A stretch of DNA of 64,000 nt. Source: UBA9611 sp965237595. GTDB taxonomy: Bacteria > Chloroflexota > Dehalococcoidia > Lucifugimonadales > UBA3495. Location of the stretch: positions 496,001 through 560,000 of the forward strand of contig CBDEFY010000006.1 of NCBI GenBank assembly GCA_965237595.1, read 5' to 3'. A model generated the notes under the pieces. That model was given only the letters and a program-made list of their open reading frames with translations. It had not been told where the DNA came from and made no database searches. Every line of letters starts with the position of its first letter. The stretch's first letter is position 1. Shown piece by piece: positions 34,180-42,978 of this stretch. Both the position numbers and the translations under genes were made by a program.

Positions 34180-35447
34180 ACGCGAACAGCCCCACGGTCG
34201 CCATCCACACCCACGGCTGCAAACTGAACCAGGCCGATAGTCAGGTCATGGCCCGGCAGTTCCAACAGGCCGGCTTCACCGTGGTGAAGTCCGCCACACA
34301 GGTCGATGTGGTGGTGCTGAACTCCTGCACCGTGACCGCCACCTCCGACGCCAAGGCCCGCCAATATCTGCGCCGCGCCCGCCGCGCCAACCCGGATGCC
34401 CTGGTGGTGGCCACCGGCTGCTACGCCCAACGGGCCAAAGACGACCTCTCCGCCATGGATGCTGTCTCCTTAGTATTGGACAACCGTCACAAGCAAAGCT
34501 TGGTTTCCATGGTTGCCGCGAAGCTCAAAGTTCAACCGGCAAGCACTGTCGAAATCGAGTCCCAGGCCCCCATCAGAAGCAGGGCCATGGTGAAGATTCA
34601 AGAGGGCTGCGACCAGGTCTGCGCCTACTGCATCGTGCCCAAAGTGAGGGGCCGGGAACGGAGCATCCCGCCCGAGGCAATCATCGCCGAGATTAACGGC
34701 CGGATGGGGTGCCGGGAGGCGGTGTTGACCGGCACCCAGCTGGGTACCTATGGCTTCGACCTTCCCGATACCAATCTGCGCGACCTGGTAGCGAGGGTCT
34801 TGGCCGAAACCCCCATCGGCCGGCTCAGGGTGTCCTCCCTTCAAGCCCAGGAGATTACAACCGAATTGTTGGACCTGTGGCAGGACCCTCGGCTCTGTCC
34901 CCACTTTCACATCCCACTACAGAGCGGCAGCGATACCATATTGCGGTCAATGCGCCGGCGCTACGACACAGCCCGGTTCGCCGAGACGGTGGAACTGGTG
35001 CGGGAGAAAATCCCGGACGCCGGAATAACCACCGATGTCATAGTGGGATTCCCCGGCGAGAGCGCCTCGGAGTTTGCCGCGAGTTACAGCTTCGTCGCGT
35101 CCATGGGCTTCAGCGGCATGCACGTCTTCCCCTACTCCGTCCGGCCCGGAACATCGGCGGCCCATCTTGACGGCCAGGTGGATGACCTGATGAAGCGAGA
35201 GCGGACCGGGGAGATGCTGGAGTTGGCGGCAGCGGCATCCAGGGATTTCCGCCACGGGTCGTTGGGGCAGTCCAGGCCAGTGCTTTGGGAGCCAGCCAAA
35301 CGCCAAGACGCCAGTGGAGTCTGGAGCGGACTAACCGACAATTACTTACGCGTACGGACACGAAGCGCGAGGGACTTGGGCAACGTCATAACGGGCGCAC
35401 GTTTAATCGCCGTGGATGAGGAATGGGTCACAGGCGAAGTCATCTAA
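34176..35447 (+). CDS. mtaB: tRNA t6A37 methylthiotransferase (MtaB)
   Basis: This 423-residue radical-SAM enzyme converts t6A37 to ms2t6A37. It has the N-terminal UPF0004 domain with three cluster cysteines (HTHGCKLNQADSQ, NSCTVTATSDA, TGCYAQ), the radical-SAM CxxxCxxC in CDQVCAYCIVP at about residue 145, and a C-terminal TRAM domain. MtaB rather than MiaB is indicated by the GCKLNQ start. Its t6A substrate is made by TsaD encoded at 22.2 kb. Confidence 0.93.
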   Translation: MNANSPTVAIHTHGCKLNQADSQVMARQFQQAGFTVVKSATQVDVVVLNSCTVTATSDAKARQYLRRARRANPDALVVATGCYAQRAKDDLSAMDAVSLVLDNRHKQSLVSMVAAKLKVQPASTVEIESQAPIRSRAMVKIQEGCDQVCAYCIVPKVRGRERSIPPEAIIAEINGRMGCREAVLTGTQLGTYGFDLPDTNLRDLVARVLAETPIGRLRVSSLQAQEITTELLDLWQDPRLCPHFHIPLQSGSDTILRSMRRRYDTARFAETVELVREKIPDAGITTDVIVGFPGESASEFAASYSFVASMGFSGMHVFPYSVRPGTSAAHLDGQVDDLMKRERTGEMLELAAAASRDFRHGSLGQSRPVLWEPAKRQDASGVWSGLTDNYLRVRTRSARDLGNVITGARLIAVDEEWVTGEVI

Positions 35448-35490
35448 CTGACCTCCCAAGGGGCGTGCCAGAGAGGTGTTGCCCTTCATT

Positions 35491-35554
35491 GTCAGGCCGT
35501 TTCTGGGTCAGGCCGTTTCTGGGTCAGGCCGTTTCTGGGTCAGGCCGTTTCTGG
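35491..35554. repeat. Tandem repeat, 16 bp x 4, perfect
   Basis: The unit gtcaggccgtttctgg occurs four times without a gap or mismatch between the convergent mtaB and MBL genes. Perfect identity points to recent slippage expansion. Confidence 0.95.
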
Positions 35555-35567
35555 TTGTCGGCTCGGC

Positions 35568-36422
35568 CTAAAGTTCGACGGGCCTGAGATAGCCCATCTC
35601 GCCGCGGCGCTCCAGATATCCCGCCTTGATATCGTGGCCGTGGGAAAAGACCAAAAGCCAGCCCTGACGCTCCGCCTGGTTCAACAGGTCCCGCTTCGCC
35701 TCCAGGGTAACCTCGGGAGAACTGTCAAAGGCGGAGATGGCGACCAGGTCGAGGTGATGAGGCGTGGGAACGATGTCCCCAAGGAACACCACCCGCTCGC
35801 CGCCGTGGTTGAACATGACCATCTGGTGACCGAGGGCGTGACCGTCGGTGACCATCACGTTCAGGCCGGGCAGAATCTCAGAATCGCCGTCCAGCAATTC
35901 CAATTGACCCCGCTCATCGATGGGCAAGAAATTCTCTGAGCGGTGTACGCCGTGACAACGCTCGTTGGGGTTGCGGGCCTCATCCCAGCATTTGCCCTGG
36001 ACGTAATATTTGGCCTTTGGGAAGGTCGGCACCAAGTTGCCAGCCCGGTCCAGCCGGGTGCAGCCGCCCGAATGGTCAAAATGCAAATGGGAAAGAATCA
36101 CTGCGCTGATATCCTTGGGAGTGAGGCCCAAACCCTTTAAGCCCTTCAACAGGCGGCTGGGCACCAACCCAAGGGTTTCTTTATCTGTATCGGCTTCCTT
36201 GGAACCGATCCCGGTATCCACAAGCACGTTTTGTCCGCTGACTTGCAGCAGCAGGCAATTTAAGCCCAGGGTCATCCTGTTCTTGCGGTCGGTGACCACA
36301 CTGCTCTCCCAGGCGACCTTTGGCACCTGGCCGAACATGGACCCGCCGTCCATCTTGATGACCCCATCACTGATGATCTTTACGGCTGTCGACATCATCG
36401 TAACACCCAAACCCTCATTCAA
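35568..36422 (-). CDS. MBL-fold metallohydrolase (AHL-lactonase-like)
   Basis: This 284-residue protein has the zinc motif SHLHFDHSGG near residue 110, later His ligands in DGHALGHQ and Asp in VFLGDIVPTPHHLD, and SHGHD near the end. The arrangement matches the lactonase/quorum-quenching-type branch of the MBL superfamily (AiiA/YtnP-like). Substrate is unknown. The start could be one of the Met residues 1, 9 or 10; 36422 is the longest. Upstream is a 600-bp spacer with a probable small RNA. Confidence 0.85.
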   Translation of the reverse strand: MNEGLGVTMMSTAVKIISDGVIKMDGGSMFGQVPKVAWESSVVTDRKNRMTLGLNCLLLQVSGQNVLVDTGIGSKEADTDKETLGLVPSRLLKGLKGLGLTPKDISAVILSHLHFDHSGGCTRLDRAGNLVPTFPKAKYYVQGKCWDEARNPNERCHGVHRSENFLPIDERGQLELLDGDSEILPGLNVMVTDGHALGHQMVMFNHGGERVVFLGDIVPTPHHLDLVAISAFDSSPEVTLEAKRDLLNQAERQGWLLVFSHGHDIKAGYLERRGEMGYLRPVEL

Positions 36423-36655
36423 TTATTATTGAACGTTGCACCCCGCCCGATGTCGTCACCACATGAAATGCCGAAGATATGCAGTGGGTCTCGTCAGAGA
36501 CTGCCGCAGTAGAGAGAATAGTGCTCAGGACCGTGGAAACGATTTATTGCTATCACTTCTGACGGGGCCGTTCTAGATATGTTCCTCTGGACTCGGCCAA
36601 CGGCCGGACATTTTTTCGCTCCTTCTTTCTACCTCCTCGATATCGCTCTTAAGAC

Positions 36656-36693
36656 AAAAAAAGCCGGCGGTCCGAAAACCTCGGCCACCGGCT
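36656..36693 (-). terminator. Strong intrinsic terminator of the candidate small RNA
   Basis: AGCCGG pairs with CCGGCT, with inner pairs GG/CC and CCGA/TCGG, in 36662-36693, followed on the minus strand by seven T (36656-36662). No protein gene ends here. Confidence 0.85.
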
Positions 36694-36757
36694 GGAGCAT
36701 TTGCTGGGCAACGTCACACCACCCTCGCCCCACTCTCTCCCGTTGACCCATGTAGCA
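36656..36757 (-). ncRNA. Candidate small RNA, about 100 nt
   Basis: On the minus strand a consensus-like promoter is followed, about 60 bases later, by a strong intrinsic terminator, with no ORF between. The predicted transcript contains a stem of TGGG-CAACG with CGTTG-CCCA around a purine-rich loop, then the terminator hairpin. I do not recognise it as 6S, SRP, tmRNA or a known riboswitch. It could be a free small RNA or an attenuated leader. Confidence 0.5.
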
Positions 36758-36763
36758 CACCAC

Positions 36764-36792
36764 ATTAATGTAGAGAAATCGCAGCCTGTCAA
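36764..36792 (-). promoter_or_regulatory. Minus-strand promoter of the candidate small RNA
   Basis: On the minus strand TTGACA (36792-36787) and ATTAAT (36769-36764) are separated by 17 bases; the -35 is perfect, the -10 matches four of six. Predicted start about 36757. Confidence 0.55.
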
Positions 36793-37035
36793 GGAGAAAA
36801 TCCATAGATTCCATATCAATCTTCGTACGAATATTAAACTTTTTTTAGCATTTGGTCAAATATACGCCTGGAATCGAATATTTATGTTTACCAGCCTTCG
36901 CAAAGGTGGCCCTTGGTTCGGCTAAATTTCATGGTGCTATACTACCCCAATCCCGATTCTTCTCATTGACATTCACCCGGGACATTCACCCGGACATTAA
37001 CCCGGACAGGCGACTATTCCCTGGGAGGCCGAAAA

Positions 37036-38439
37036 ATGGCGGACAATGGACTTGGACTGATGGCCCATCTGCTACGGAGGGCCGGCTTCGGCGCCACCCT
37101 TCAGGAGTTGGAAGAGTACCAGGCCCAGGGGTACGAGGCCACCGTGGAGGGGTTGCTCCATCCCGAGGACGCTCCCGAATGGAACGACGATCTGGTCCGC
37201 CGGTACCACACCGATCAGAACAGCGTGATGTACTTCGAGAGCGCCCAGGCTTATTGGATGTACAAGATGATTAACTCCAAGCGGCCCTTGGAGGAAAAGA
37301 TTGCCCTGTTCTGGCACGGGCTCTTCGCCACCGCTTACGGAAAGTTGAACCATGCCAAGGGGGTGTTCAACCAGACCGACACCTTCCGCCGCCACGGTCT
37401 GGGGTCCTTCCACAACATTTTGATGGAACTGTCCAGAGACCCGGCCATGATTTTCTGGCTGGACAACAAGGACAACCACAAGGACGCTCCCAATGAGAAC
37501 TACGGACGGGAGTTGCTGGAACTCTTCTCCATGGGAATCGGCAACTACACCGAAGACGACGTGAAGAGTTGCGCCAGGGCCTTCACCGGTTGGACCATCG
37601 CCAACCAAGACTATATGAGCGTGCGGGCATCCAGGGATTCCATCTGGCCATCCGGCCGCATTGACTGGCAGTTCCAGTATCGGCCCGAGGACCACGACGA
37701 GACCGAGAAGAGGTTCCTAGGCCGGACCGGCAACTTTAACGGCGAAGACATCATCGACATCATCGCCATGCACCCGGCCACCAGTTGGTTCATCGCCGGA
37801 AAACTTTACAACTTCTTCGTGTCCGACACCCCCAACGAGGAGGCCATCGGCTTCCTGGCCGAAGAGTTCCGCAAGACCAACGGCGATATTCGCTCGGTGT
37901 TGCGGGCACTTTTCCTGTCCGGCTATTTCAAGTCGGCGGATGTTTGGTACGGCAGGGTCAAGAGCCCGGCCGAGTTGGTGGTGGGCACCGCGCGGCTGGC
38001 TGGCAGCTACCAAACGCCCCAATGGCACATCTCCAACCTGGCGAACGACGCCAATTTCATGGGCCAAGAGATTCTCAACCCACCCACCGTGGAAGGTTGG
38101 CACACCGGCACCGAATGGGTCGACACCGGCACCTTGGTGGAGCGAGTGAACTCGGCGGCGTTGGTCATCGGCGACACAATGCAACCGGGAGTCCAGGCCA
38201 TGATCCAGCTTCTCAAGGACCGCCAGGACATCTACCAGCCGGCCGAGTTGGTAGACGCCTGTCTCCTGATGGCCGGCAGCCTCCAGGTGTCCGAGGGCAC
38301 GCATGATCGGCTGGTGGAGTTCGCCGCCAATTGGGGTGAACTGAGTTTTACTCCCGAAGACGCCGTGCCCTGCGCTGAACAGCGGATTGTGGAACTGCTC
38401 CAGGTGATCCTGGCCACCCGCGAATACCAGATGGCCTAG
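37036..38439 (+). CDS. DUF1800 family protein
   Basis: This 467-residue protein matches DUF1800 throughout: AHLLRRAGFGAT at the start, PLEEKIALFWHGLFAT, and the most conserved NENYGRELLELFSMGIGNYTEDDV block at about residues 155-178, then a C-terminal GLYQTPQWH-type region. The biochemical function is unknown. DUF1800 genes are usually followed by a DUF1501 (sulfatase-like) partner; here the next gene is an NHL propeller instead. GGGAGG at 37022 is the ribosome site. No signal peptide is evident, unlike many exported family members. Confidence 0.88.
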   Translation: MADNGLGLMAHLLRRAGFGATLQELEEYQAQGYEATVEGLLHPEDAPEWNDDLVRRYHTDQNSVMYFESAQAYWMYKMINSKRPLEEKIALFWHGLFATAYGKLNHAKGVFNQTDTFRRHGLGSFHNILMELSRDPAMIFWLDNKDNHKDAPNENYGRELLELFSMGIGNYTEDDVKSCARAFTGWTIANQDYMSVRASRDSIWPSGRIDWQFQYRPEDHDETEKRFLGRTGNFNGEDIIDIIAMHPATSWFIAGKLYNFFVSDTPNEEAIGFLAEEFRKTNGDIRSVLRALFLSGYFKSADVWYGRVKSPAELVVGTARLAGSYQTPQWHISNLANDANFMGQEILNPPTVEGWHTGTEWVDTGTLVERVNSAALVIGDTMQPGVQAMIQLLKDRQDIYQPAELVDACLLMAGSLQVSEGTHDRLVEFAANWGELSFTPEDAVPCAEQRIVELLQVILATREYQMA

Positions 38440-38500
38440 GCCACTTCGGCAGCGGATACATTCCGGGGGCGACAGTTCTCCCCATTCCAACCATGCTTGC

Positions 38501-38593
38501 TGTCACCCCGAGTAAAACGAGGGGTCTCATTGCTTGGATGGAACAAGGCTTCACCGCACAAAGAGATTCTTCGGCTGACGCCTCAGAACGACA
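38501..38593. repeat. Dispersed imperfect palindrome, copy 2 (inverted)
   Basis: It starts tgtcaccccgagt and ends tcagaacgaca, the reverse orientation of the element at 23376-23498, with the same gaggggtctc and agagattctt arms inside. It fills most of the DUF1800-NHL spacer. Confidence 0.7.
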
Positions 38594-38644
38594 AATGCGA
38601 AGAGCAGATCTTAATAGCAGACCAAGGGTTTTGACGAGCCTTCA

Positions 38645-39670
38645 ATGACCACCACCAAGACCTTCACATACAGCCACACCATCGGTTTCCTGGCCGCCAC
38701 TGGCCGGGGGTTCCTCAACCCGGTGGACCTGGCGATAAACTCCCAGGGAGTTCTCTACGTCTTGAACCGGGCGGGCCCCGAAACGCCGGTCCGGCTGCCG
38801 TCCAAGCGGGTGTCGATCTGCACCTTGGACGAGGAATTCCTGGGAGAATTCGGCACCGGCGGCACCGGCGACGGAGAATTCTGGTGGCCCAGTTCCATCG
38901 CCATCGACAGCCAGGACCGGGTCTACGTCGCCGACGAGGGCCTACAGCGCATCACCATCTTCAACAAGGACGGTGAATACCTGGGCAAATGGGGTCAGAA
39001 GGGTACGGGCGAAGGGCAGCTTGAATATCCTTCCTGTCTGGCCTTCGATACAGACGACAACCTGTGGATGACCGACAGCGGCAACCACCGGGTGCAGAAG
39101 TTCACGCGCGACGGAGAGTTCATCGCTGCCTGGGGTCAGCGGGGTTCGGGCTCCGGCCAGTTTGAAGGGCCTTGGGGCTTGGCCCTGCCTGATACCGGGT
39201 CCGGGACCGGAGACGTATATATCTCCGACTGGGGCAACGACCGAATCCAGCGGTATGACACCTCCGGCAATCTGATTGAAGAATTCGGCGGGCTTCTCGA
39301 CGGAGACGCCATCCACCGGCCGGCCGGTCTGGCGGTGGACGGCGAAGGCAACATCTATGTCGCCGATTGGGGCAACGAGCGGGTGAAGGTCATTGGCCCA
39401 GACGGAAGCCTCTTGGCGTCGCTCAGGGGGGAGTCGGTGGACTCCAAATGGGCGGCCGACTACTTTGCGGTGAACCCCGAGGAAGGTAAGTTACGGAGCG
39501 AGGCGGACCTGTATCCGGAGCTAGACCCGCCGGGCCGGCGCGACCGGGAGATCTCCGCCGGTGTGGAAGGGTACTTCTGGGGCCCCACGGCGGTAAAGTT
39601 GGACGGGCAGGGCCACGTCTACGTTGCCGACAGCCTGCGCCACCGGCTGCAGATATACCGGATGGATTAA
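38645..39670 (+). CDS. NHL-repeat beta-propeller protein
   Basis: This 341-residue protein consists of about six NHL-type blades, each with a VYVADxGNxRI-like core: DRVYVADEGLQRITIF, NLWMTDSGNHRVQKF, DVYISDWGNDRIQRY, NIYVADWGNERVKVI and HVYVADSLRHRLQIY. G-x-GDGEFWWPSSIAID-type inter-blade turns recur. No signal peptide or membrane segment is seen. NHL propellers serve as binding scaffolds or lyases; no active residues can be assigned. The ATG at 38645 follows the palindrome closely. Confidence 0.88.
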   Translation: MTTTKTFTYSHTIGFLAATGRGFLNPVDLAINSQGVLYVLNRAGPETPVRLPSKRVSICTLDEEFLGEFGTGGTGDGEFWWPSSIAIDSQDRVYVADEGLQRITIFNKDGEYLGKWGQKGTGEGQLEYPSCLAFDTDDNLWMTDSGNHRVQKFTRDGEFIAAWGQRGSGSGQFEGPWGLALPDTGSGTGDVYISDWGNDRIQRYDTSGNLIEEFGGLLDGDAIHRPAGLAVDGEGNIYVADWGNERVKVIGPDGSLLASLRGESVDSKWAADYFAVNPEEGKLRSEADLYPELDPPGRRDREISAGVEGYFWGPTAVKLDGQGHVYVADSLRHRLQIYRMD

Positions 39671-39685
39671 CGGCCGCCGCGGCGG

Positions 39686-41377
39686 TTAGCCCTTCCTGCG
39701 GGCTTGGTCCATCCGGGCCCAGGTGTCCCGGAGCGCGACGGTCCGGTTAAAGACCGGGGCGTCAGGCGTGGAGTCGGGGTCGACACAGAAATAGCCCTGC
39801 CGCAAAAACTGGAACTTCTCCCCCGGTTTTGCGTTGTCCAGTCCCTGTTCCAACTTGCACGACTTTAAGACCACCAGCGATTCCGGGTTCAGGTTGTCTT
39901 TAAAGTCACCGCCGTCCTCAACGTCGTCTGGGTCCTCTTTCAGGAACAGGTGGTCGTAGATACGCACTTCGGCGTCCACCGCATGTTGGGCCGAAACCCA
40001 ATGGGAAGTCCCCCGGACCTTCCTGCCGTCGGCTGACGTTCCGCCGCGGGTTTCGGGGTCGTAGGCGCAGCGAAGCTCGGTTATTTCGCCGGTGGTCTCG
40101 TCCTTAACCACTCCGGTGCAGGTGATGTAGTAGGCGTCCTTGAGGCGTATCTCCCGCCCGGGTGAAAGGCGGTAGAACTTGGGCGGAGGGTCCTCCCGGA
40201 AGTCGTCCTTTTCGATATACACGGTCCGGGAAAACGGGATGGACCTTTCCCCCATGGACATGTCTTCCGGGTTGTTCACCGAGACAATCTCTTCCGACTG
40301 GCCCTCCGGGTAGTTCTCAATCACCACCTTCACGGGGTCCAAGACGCCCATCACCCTGGGTGACCGTTTATTCAGGTCATCCCTCAGAGTGTGCTCCAGC
40401 AGCGCCATGTCCACGGTGTTGTCCCGCTTGGCCACGCCGATACGGTCGCAGAAGTCCCGGACGGCCTCGGGGGTGTAACCGCGGCGGCGCAGTCCCGAGA
40501 TGGTGGGCATACGCGGGTCGTCCCAACCGTTTACGTATCCCCCGTCCACCAACTCCACCAACCGGCGTTTGCTGAGCACCGTGTGGGTCAGGTTTAGGCG
40601 GGCAAACTCGATCTGCTGCGGGTGGTAGACCTCCAACTCATCCAGGAGCCAGTCGTAGAGTGGGCGGTGGTCCTCAAACTCCAGGGTGCACACCGAATGG
40701 GTGACGCTCTCAATGGAGTCAGACTGGCCGTGGGCGAAGTCGTACATCGGATAGATCGGCCATTCGTCTCCGGTGCGGTGGTGGGACTTATTCAGTATGC
40801 GGTAGAGCACCGGGTCGCGGAGGTTCAGGTTGGACGAGGCCATATCTATCTTGGCCCGGAGCACACGGGTTCCCTTTTCGAACTCGCCCTCCCGCATCCG
40901 CCGGAGCAGTTCCAGGTTCTCCTCGACCGTCCGGTTACGGTAGGGACTCTCCTTGCCGGGCTGAGTCAGCGTCCCTCGGTATTCCCTTATCTCATCGGCG
41001 CTCAGGTCGCAGACGTATGCTTTGCCCTTCTCAATCAATTGGACGGCGTATTCGTATAGCTTGCCGAAGTAGTCCGAGGCAAAGAAAAGGTTCTGGCCCC
41101 AGTCCCAGCCCAACCAGCGAACGTCCTCCTGGATGGACTGGACGTACTCCTTCTCTTCCCGGGTGGGGTTGGTGTCGTCGAAGCGCAGGTGGCAGACGCC
41201 GCCGTAGTCCGCGGCCAGGCCGAAATTCAGGCCGACCGACTTGGCGTGACCGATGTGGAGATAGCCGTTGGGCTCCGGCGGAAATCGGGTTATCACCCGG
41301 CCGTCGAACTTCCCGGTCCTGTTGTCATCCGCGACTATGCTGCGTATGAAGTCGGCCGAAGTTTCAGTCTGTGTCAT
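39686..41377 (-). CDS. glnS: Glutaminyl-tRNA synthetase
   Basis: This 563-residue class I synthetase attaches Gln to tRNA-Gln. It has RFPPEPNGYLHIGHAKS (HIGH motif) near residue 35, VLSKRRL as KMSKS equivalent at about 270, and the anticodon-binding beta-barrels typical of GlnRS (VNNPEDMSMGERSIPFSR). Length equals that of gamma-proteobacterial GlnRS. It lies 50 bp downstream of gltX in the same direction. Confidence 0.96.
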   Translation of the reverse strand: MTQTETSADFIRSIVADDNRTGKFDGRVITRFPPEPNGYLHIGHAKSVGLNFGLAADYGGVCHLRFDDTNPTREEKEYVQSIQEDVRWLGWDWGQNLFFASDYFGKLYEYAVQLIEKGKAYVCDLSADEIREYRGTLTQPGKESPYRNRTVEENLELLRRMREGEFEKGTRVLRAKIDMASSNLNLRDPVLYRILNKSHHRTGDEWPIYPMYDFAHGQSDSIESVTHSVCTLEFEDHRPLYDWLLDELEVYHPQQIEFARLNLTHTVLSKRRLVELVDGGYVNGWDDPRMPTISGLRRRGYTPEAVRDFCDRIGVAKRDNTVDMALLEHTLRDDLNKRSPRVMGVLDPVKVVIENYPEGQSEEIVSVNNPEDMSMGERSIPFSRTVYIEKDDFREDPPPKFYRLSPGREIRLKDAYYITCTGVVKDETTGEITELRCAYDPETRGGTSADGRKVRGTSHWVSAQHAVDAEVRIYDHLFLKEDPDDVEDGGDFKDNLNPESLVVLKSCKLEQGLDNAKPGEKFQFLRQGYFCVDPDSTPDAPVFNRTVALRDTWARMDQARRKG

Positions 41378-41427
41378 TTTCCTGTCATTCTTGATTCATC
41401 CTAGGCCTTTGGTGAGCGATGAGGCGG

Positions 41428-42897
41428 TTAACCGGCGGCGCTGAACCGCTCGACCGCGTTCTTCACCCGGCTCACGGTGCGGTCCTTACCCAAGACCTCC
41501 ATCATCTCGAACAGCGGCGGTGACACGGCCCGGCCGGTGGCGGCGACCCGCAACACCCCAAAGAACTGGCGGCGGGACAATGACAGCTTCTCTCCGGCGG
41601 CCTGCAGCACCTCTTCCAGTTTCTCATGCTGGAAATCGTCGGTGGCGTCCAACTCATCCAGAGCGGTCTTCAGGGCCGATAATGTCATCTCCCGGTCCAT
41701 ACCCTTCTGCACCAGAGTTTCGGTGTCGAACTGTTGGTCGGCCTGAAAGAAGTAGGAAGTCAGGCCCGCCGCTTCGTCCAGCCGCTTGATGCGCTCTTGA
41801 ACCAGCGGCGCGATGCGGCCCAGGTATTTCTCGTCCACCGGCAACAGGTCCTCGGGCAGGTCCCGCTCCAAGAAGGGCATCATCCGGCCGGCCAATTGCT
41901 CCGGCGGCAACTCCCGGATGTACATCCCGTTCATCCAGAGCAGCTTCTCTTGGTCGAAGACGGCCGCCGACTTGGTGACCCGGTCCAAAGTGAAGTTGTC
42001 AATGATGGTCTGGGTGGACATGACTTCCGTCTTGTCGTCCAGCGACCAGCCCAGCAGCACCATGAAGTTGAGCAGCGCCTCGTGTAGGTAGCCGTCGTCC
42101 TGATACTGGCCGATGGCGGTGGCGCCGTGACGCTTGGAGAGCTTGGCCCGGTCCGGGCCCATAATCATCGGCAGATGGGCAAACTGCGGCCGCTCGAACC
42201 CCAGGGCCTCAATTATCTGCAGATGACGGGGTGTGCTGGGCAGCCATTCCTCGGCCCGCATCACGTGGCTGATTTCCATCAGGTGGTCGTCGGCCACCAC
42301 GGCCAGGTGATAGGTTGGGAAGCCGTCGGATTTTAGAATTATGAAGTCGTTCAGCGTCTCATTGCGCCACTCGACTTCTCCCCTTATTAGGTCGCTAACT
42401 CTCGTGATTCCCTCTTTGGGCATGGCGAACCGGATAACTTCTGATTCCTGTCCGTCGCTCAGTTTGCTGATCTCTTCTTGACTCAGGTCACGGCAATGAC
42501 AGTCGGCACTGGCCGAAACACGGCGGTCCCGCTGCCCTTGGCCTTCTTGAGCTGGTCTTTCGACGCTGCAGTAGCAGTGGTAAGCGTTGCCCTGGGAGAC
42601 CAGCCTCTCGGCCAGGTCGTGGTAAATCTTGAGCCGTTCCGACTGGATGTAGGGACCGAAGGGACCCCCCACGTTGGGGCCTTCGTCCCAATCGATGCCC
42701 AGCCAGCGCAGGCCGTCCAAGATGGCCTCGACCGAACCCGGCACTAGACGCGCCTCGTCGGTGTCTTCAACCCTGACGATGAACTTGCCGCCGTGATGTC
42801 GGGCGAAGAGCCAGTTGAAGAGGGCCGTACGGATGTTGCCGATGTGGGGCAGTCCGGTGGGGCTGGGTGCGTACCGGACGCGGACTTCTCCGGGCAA
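41428..42897 (-). CDS. gltX: Glutamyl-tRNA synthetase
   Basis: This 489-residue enzyme has RYAPSPTGLPHIGNIRTALF at the N-terminus, the KLSKRHGA signature near residue 253, and a C-terminal helical anticodon-binding domain, as in bacterial GluRS. It begins with TTG at 42897, directly before VRVRYAPSP. With GlnRS beside it, the cell can charge tRNA-Gln directly and GltX is probably discriminating; this is inference. Confidence 0.96.
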   Translation of the reverse strand: MPGEVRVRYAPSPTGLPHIGNIRTALFNWLFARHHGGKFIVRVEDTDEARLVPGSVEAILDGLRWLGIDWDEGPNVGGPFGPYIQSERLKIYHDLAERLVSQGNAYHCYCSVERPAQEGQGQRDRRVSASADCHCRDLSQEEISKLSDGQESEVIRFAMPKEGITRVSDLIRGEVEWRNETLNDFIILKSDGFPTYHLAVVADDHLMEISHVMRAEEWLPSTPRHLQIIEALGFERPQFAHLPMIMGPDRAKLSKRHGATAIGQYQDDGYLHEALLNFMVLLGWSLDDKTEVMSTQTIIDNFTLDRVTKSAAVFDQEKLLWMNGMYIRELPPEQLAGRMMPFLERDLPEDLLPVDEKYLGRIAPLVQERIKRLDEAAGLTSYFFQADQQFDTETLVQKGMDREMTLSALKTALDELDATDDFQHEKLEEVLQAAGEKLSLSRRQFFGVLRVAATGRAVSPPLFEMMEVLGKDRTVSRVKNAVERFSAAG

Positions 42898-42978
42898 TTT
42901 GGTTCTCCAACAGAATATCTAGGGGCAGGCAATATTGTAGCATGCAGGCACGGAGGCTTGACGGGTTTTCGGGCCTGG

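Larger units (their letters stand above)
36423..37035. other. AT-rich spacer containing a candidate small RNA
   Basis: This 613-bp spacer lies between the divergent MBL and DUF1800 genes. It holds the promoter, RNA and terminator described separately at 36656-36792 on the minus strand. Around 36600 the minus strand also has AGGAGG-like sites before a 12-codon ORF (MSGRWPSPEEHI) downstream of the terminator. Repeated cattcacccggacat motifs occur at about 36968-37000, just before DUF1800. Confidence 0.55.

Noticed and set aside
36690..36740. A second T-box (agggtggtgtgacg on the minus strand)
   Set aside because: Lacks the NACCGCG part of the T-box core, there is no stem I and no amino-acid gene follows.
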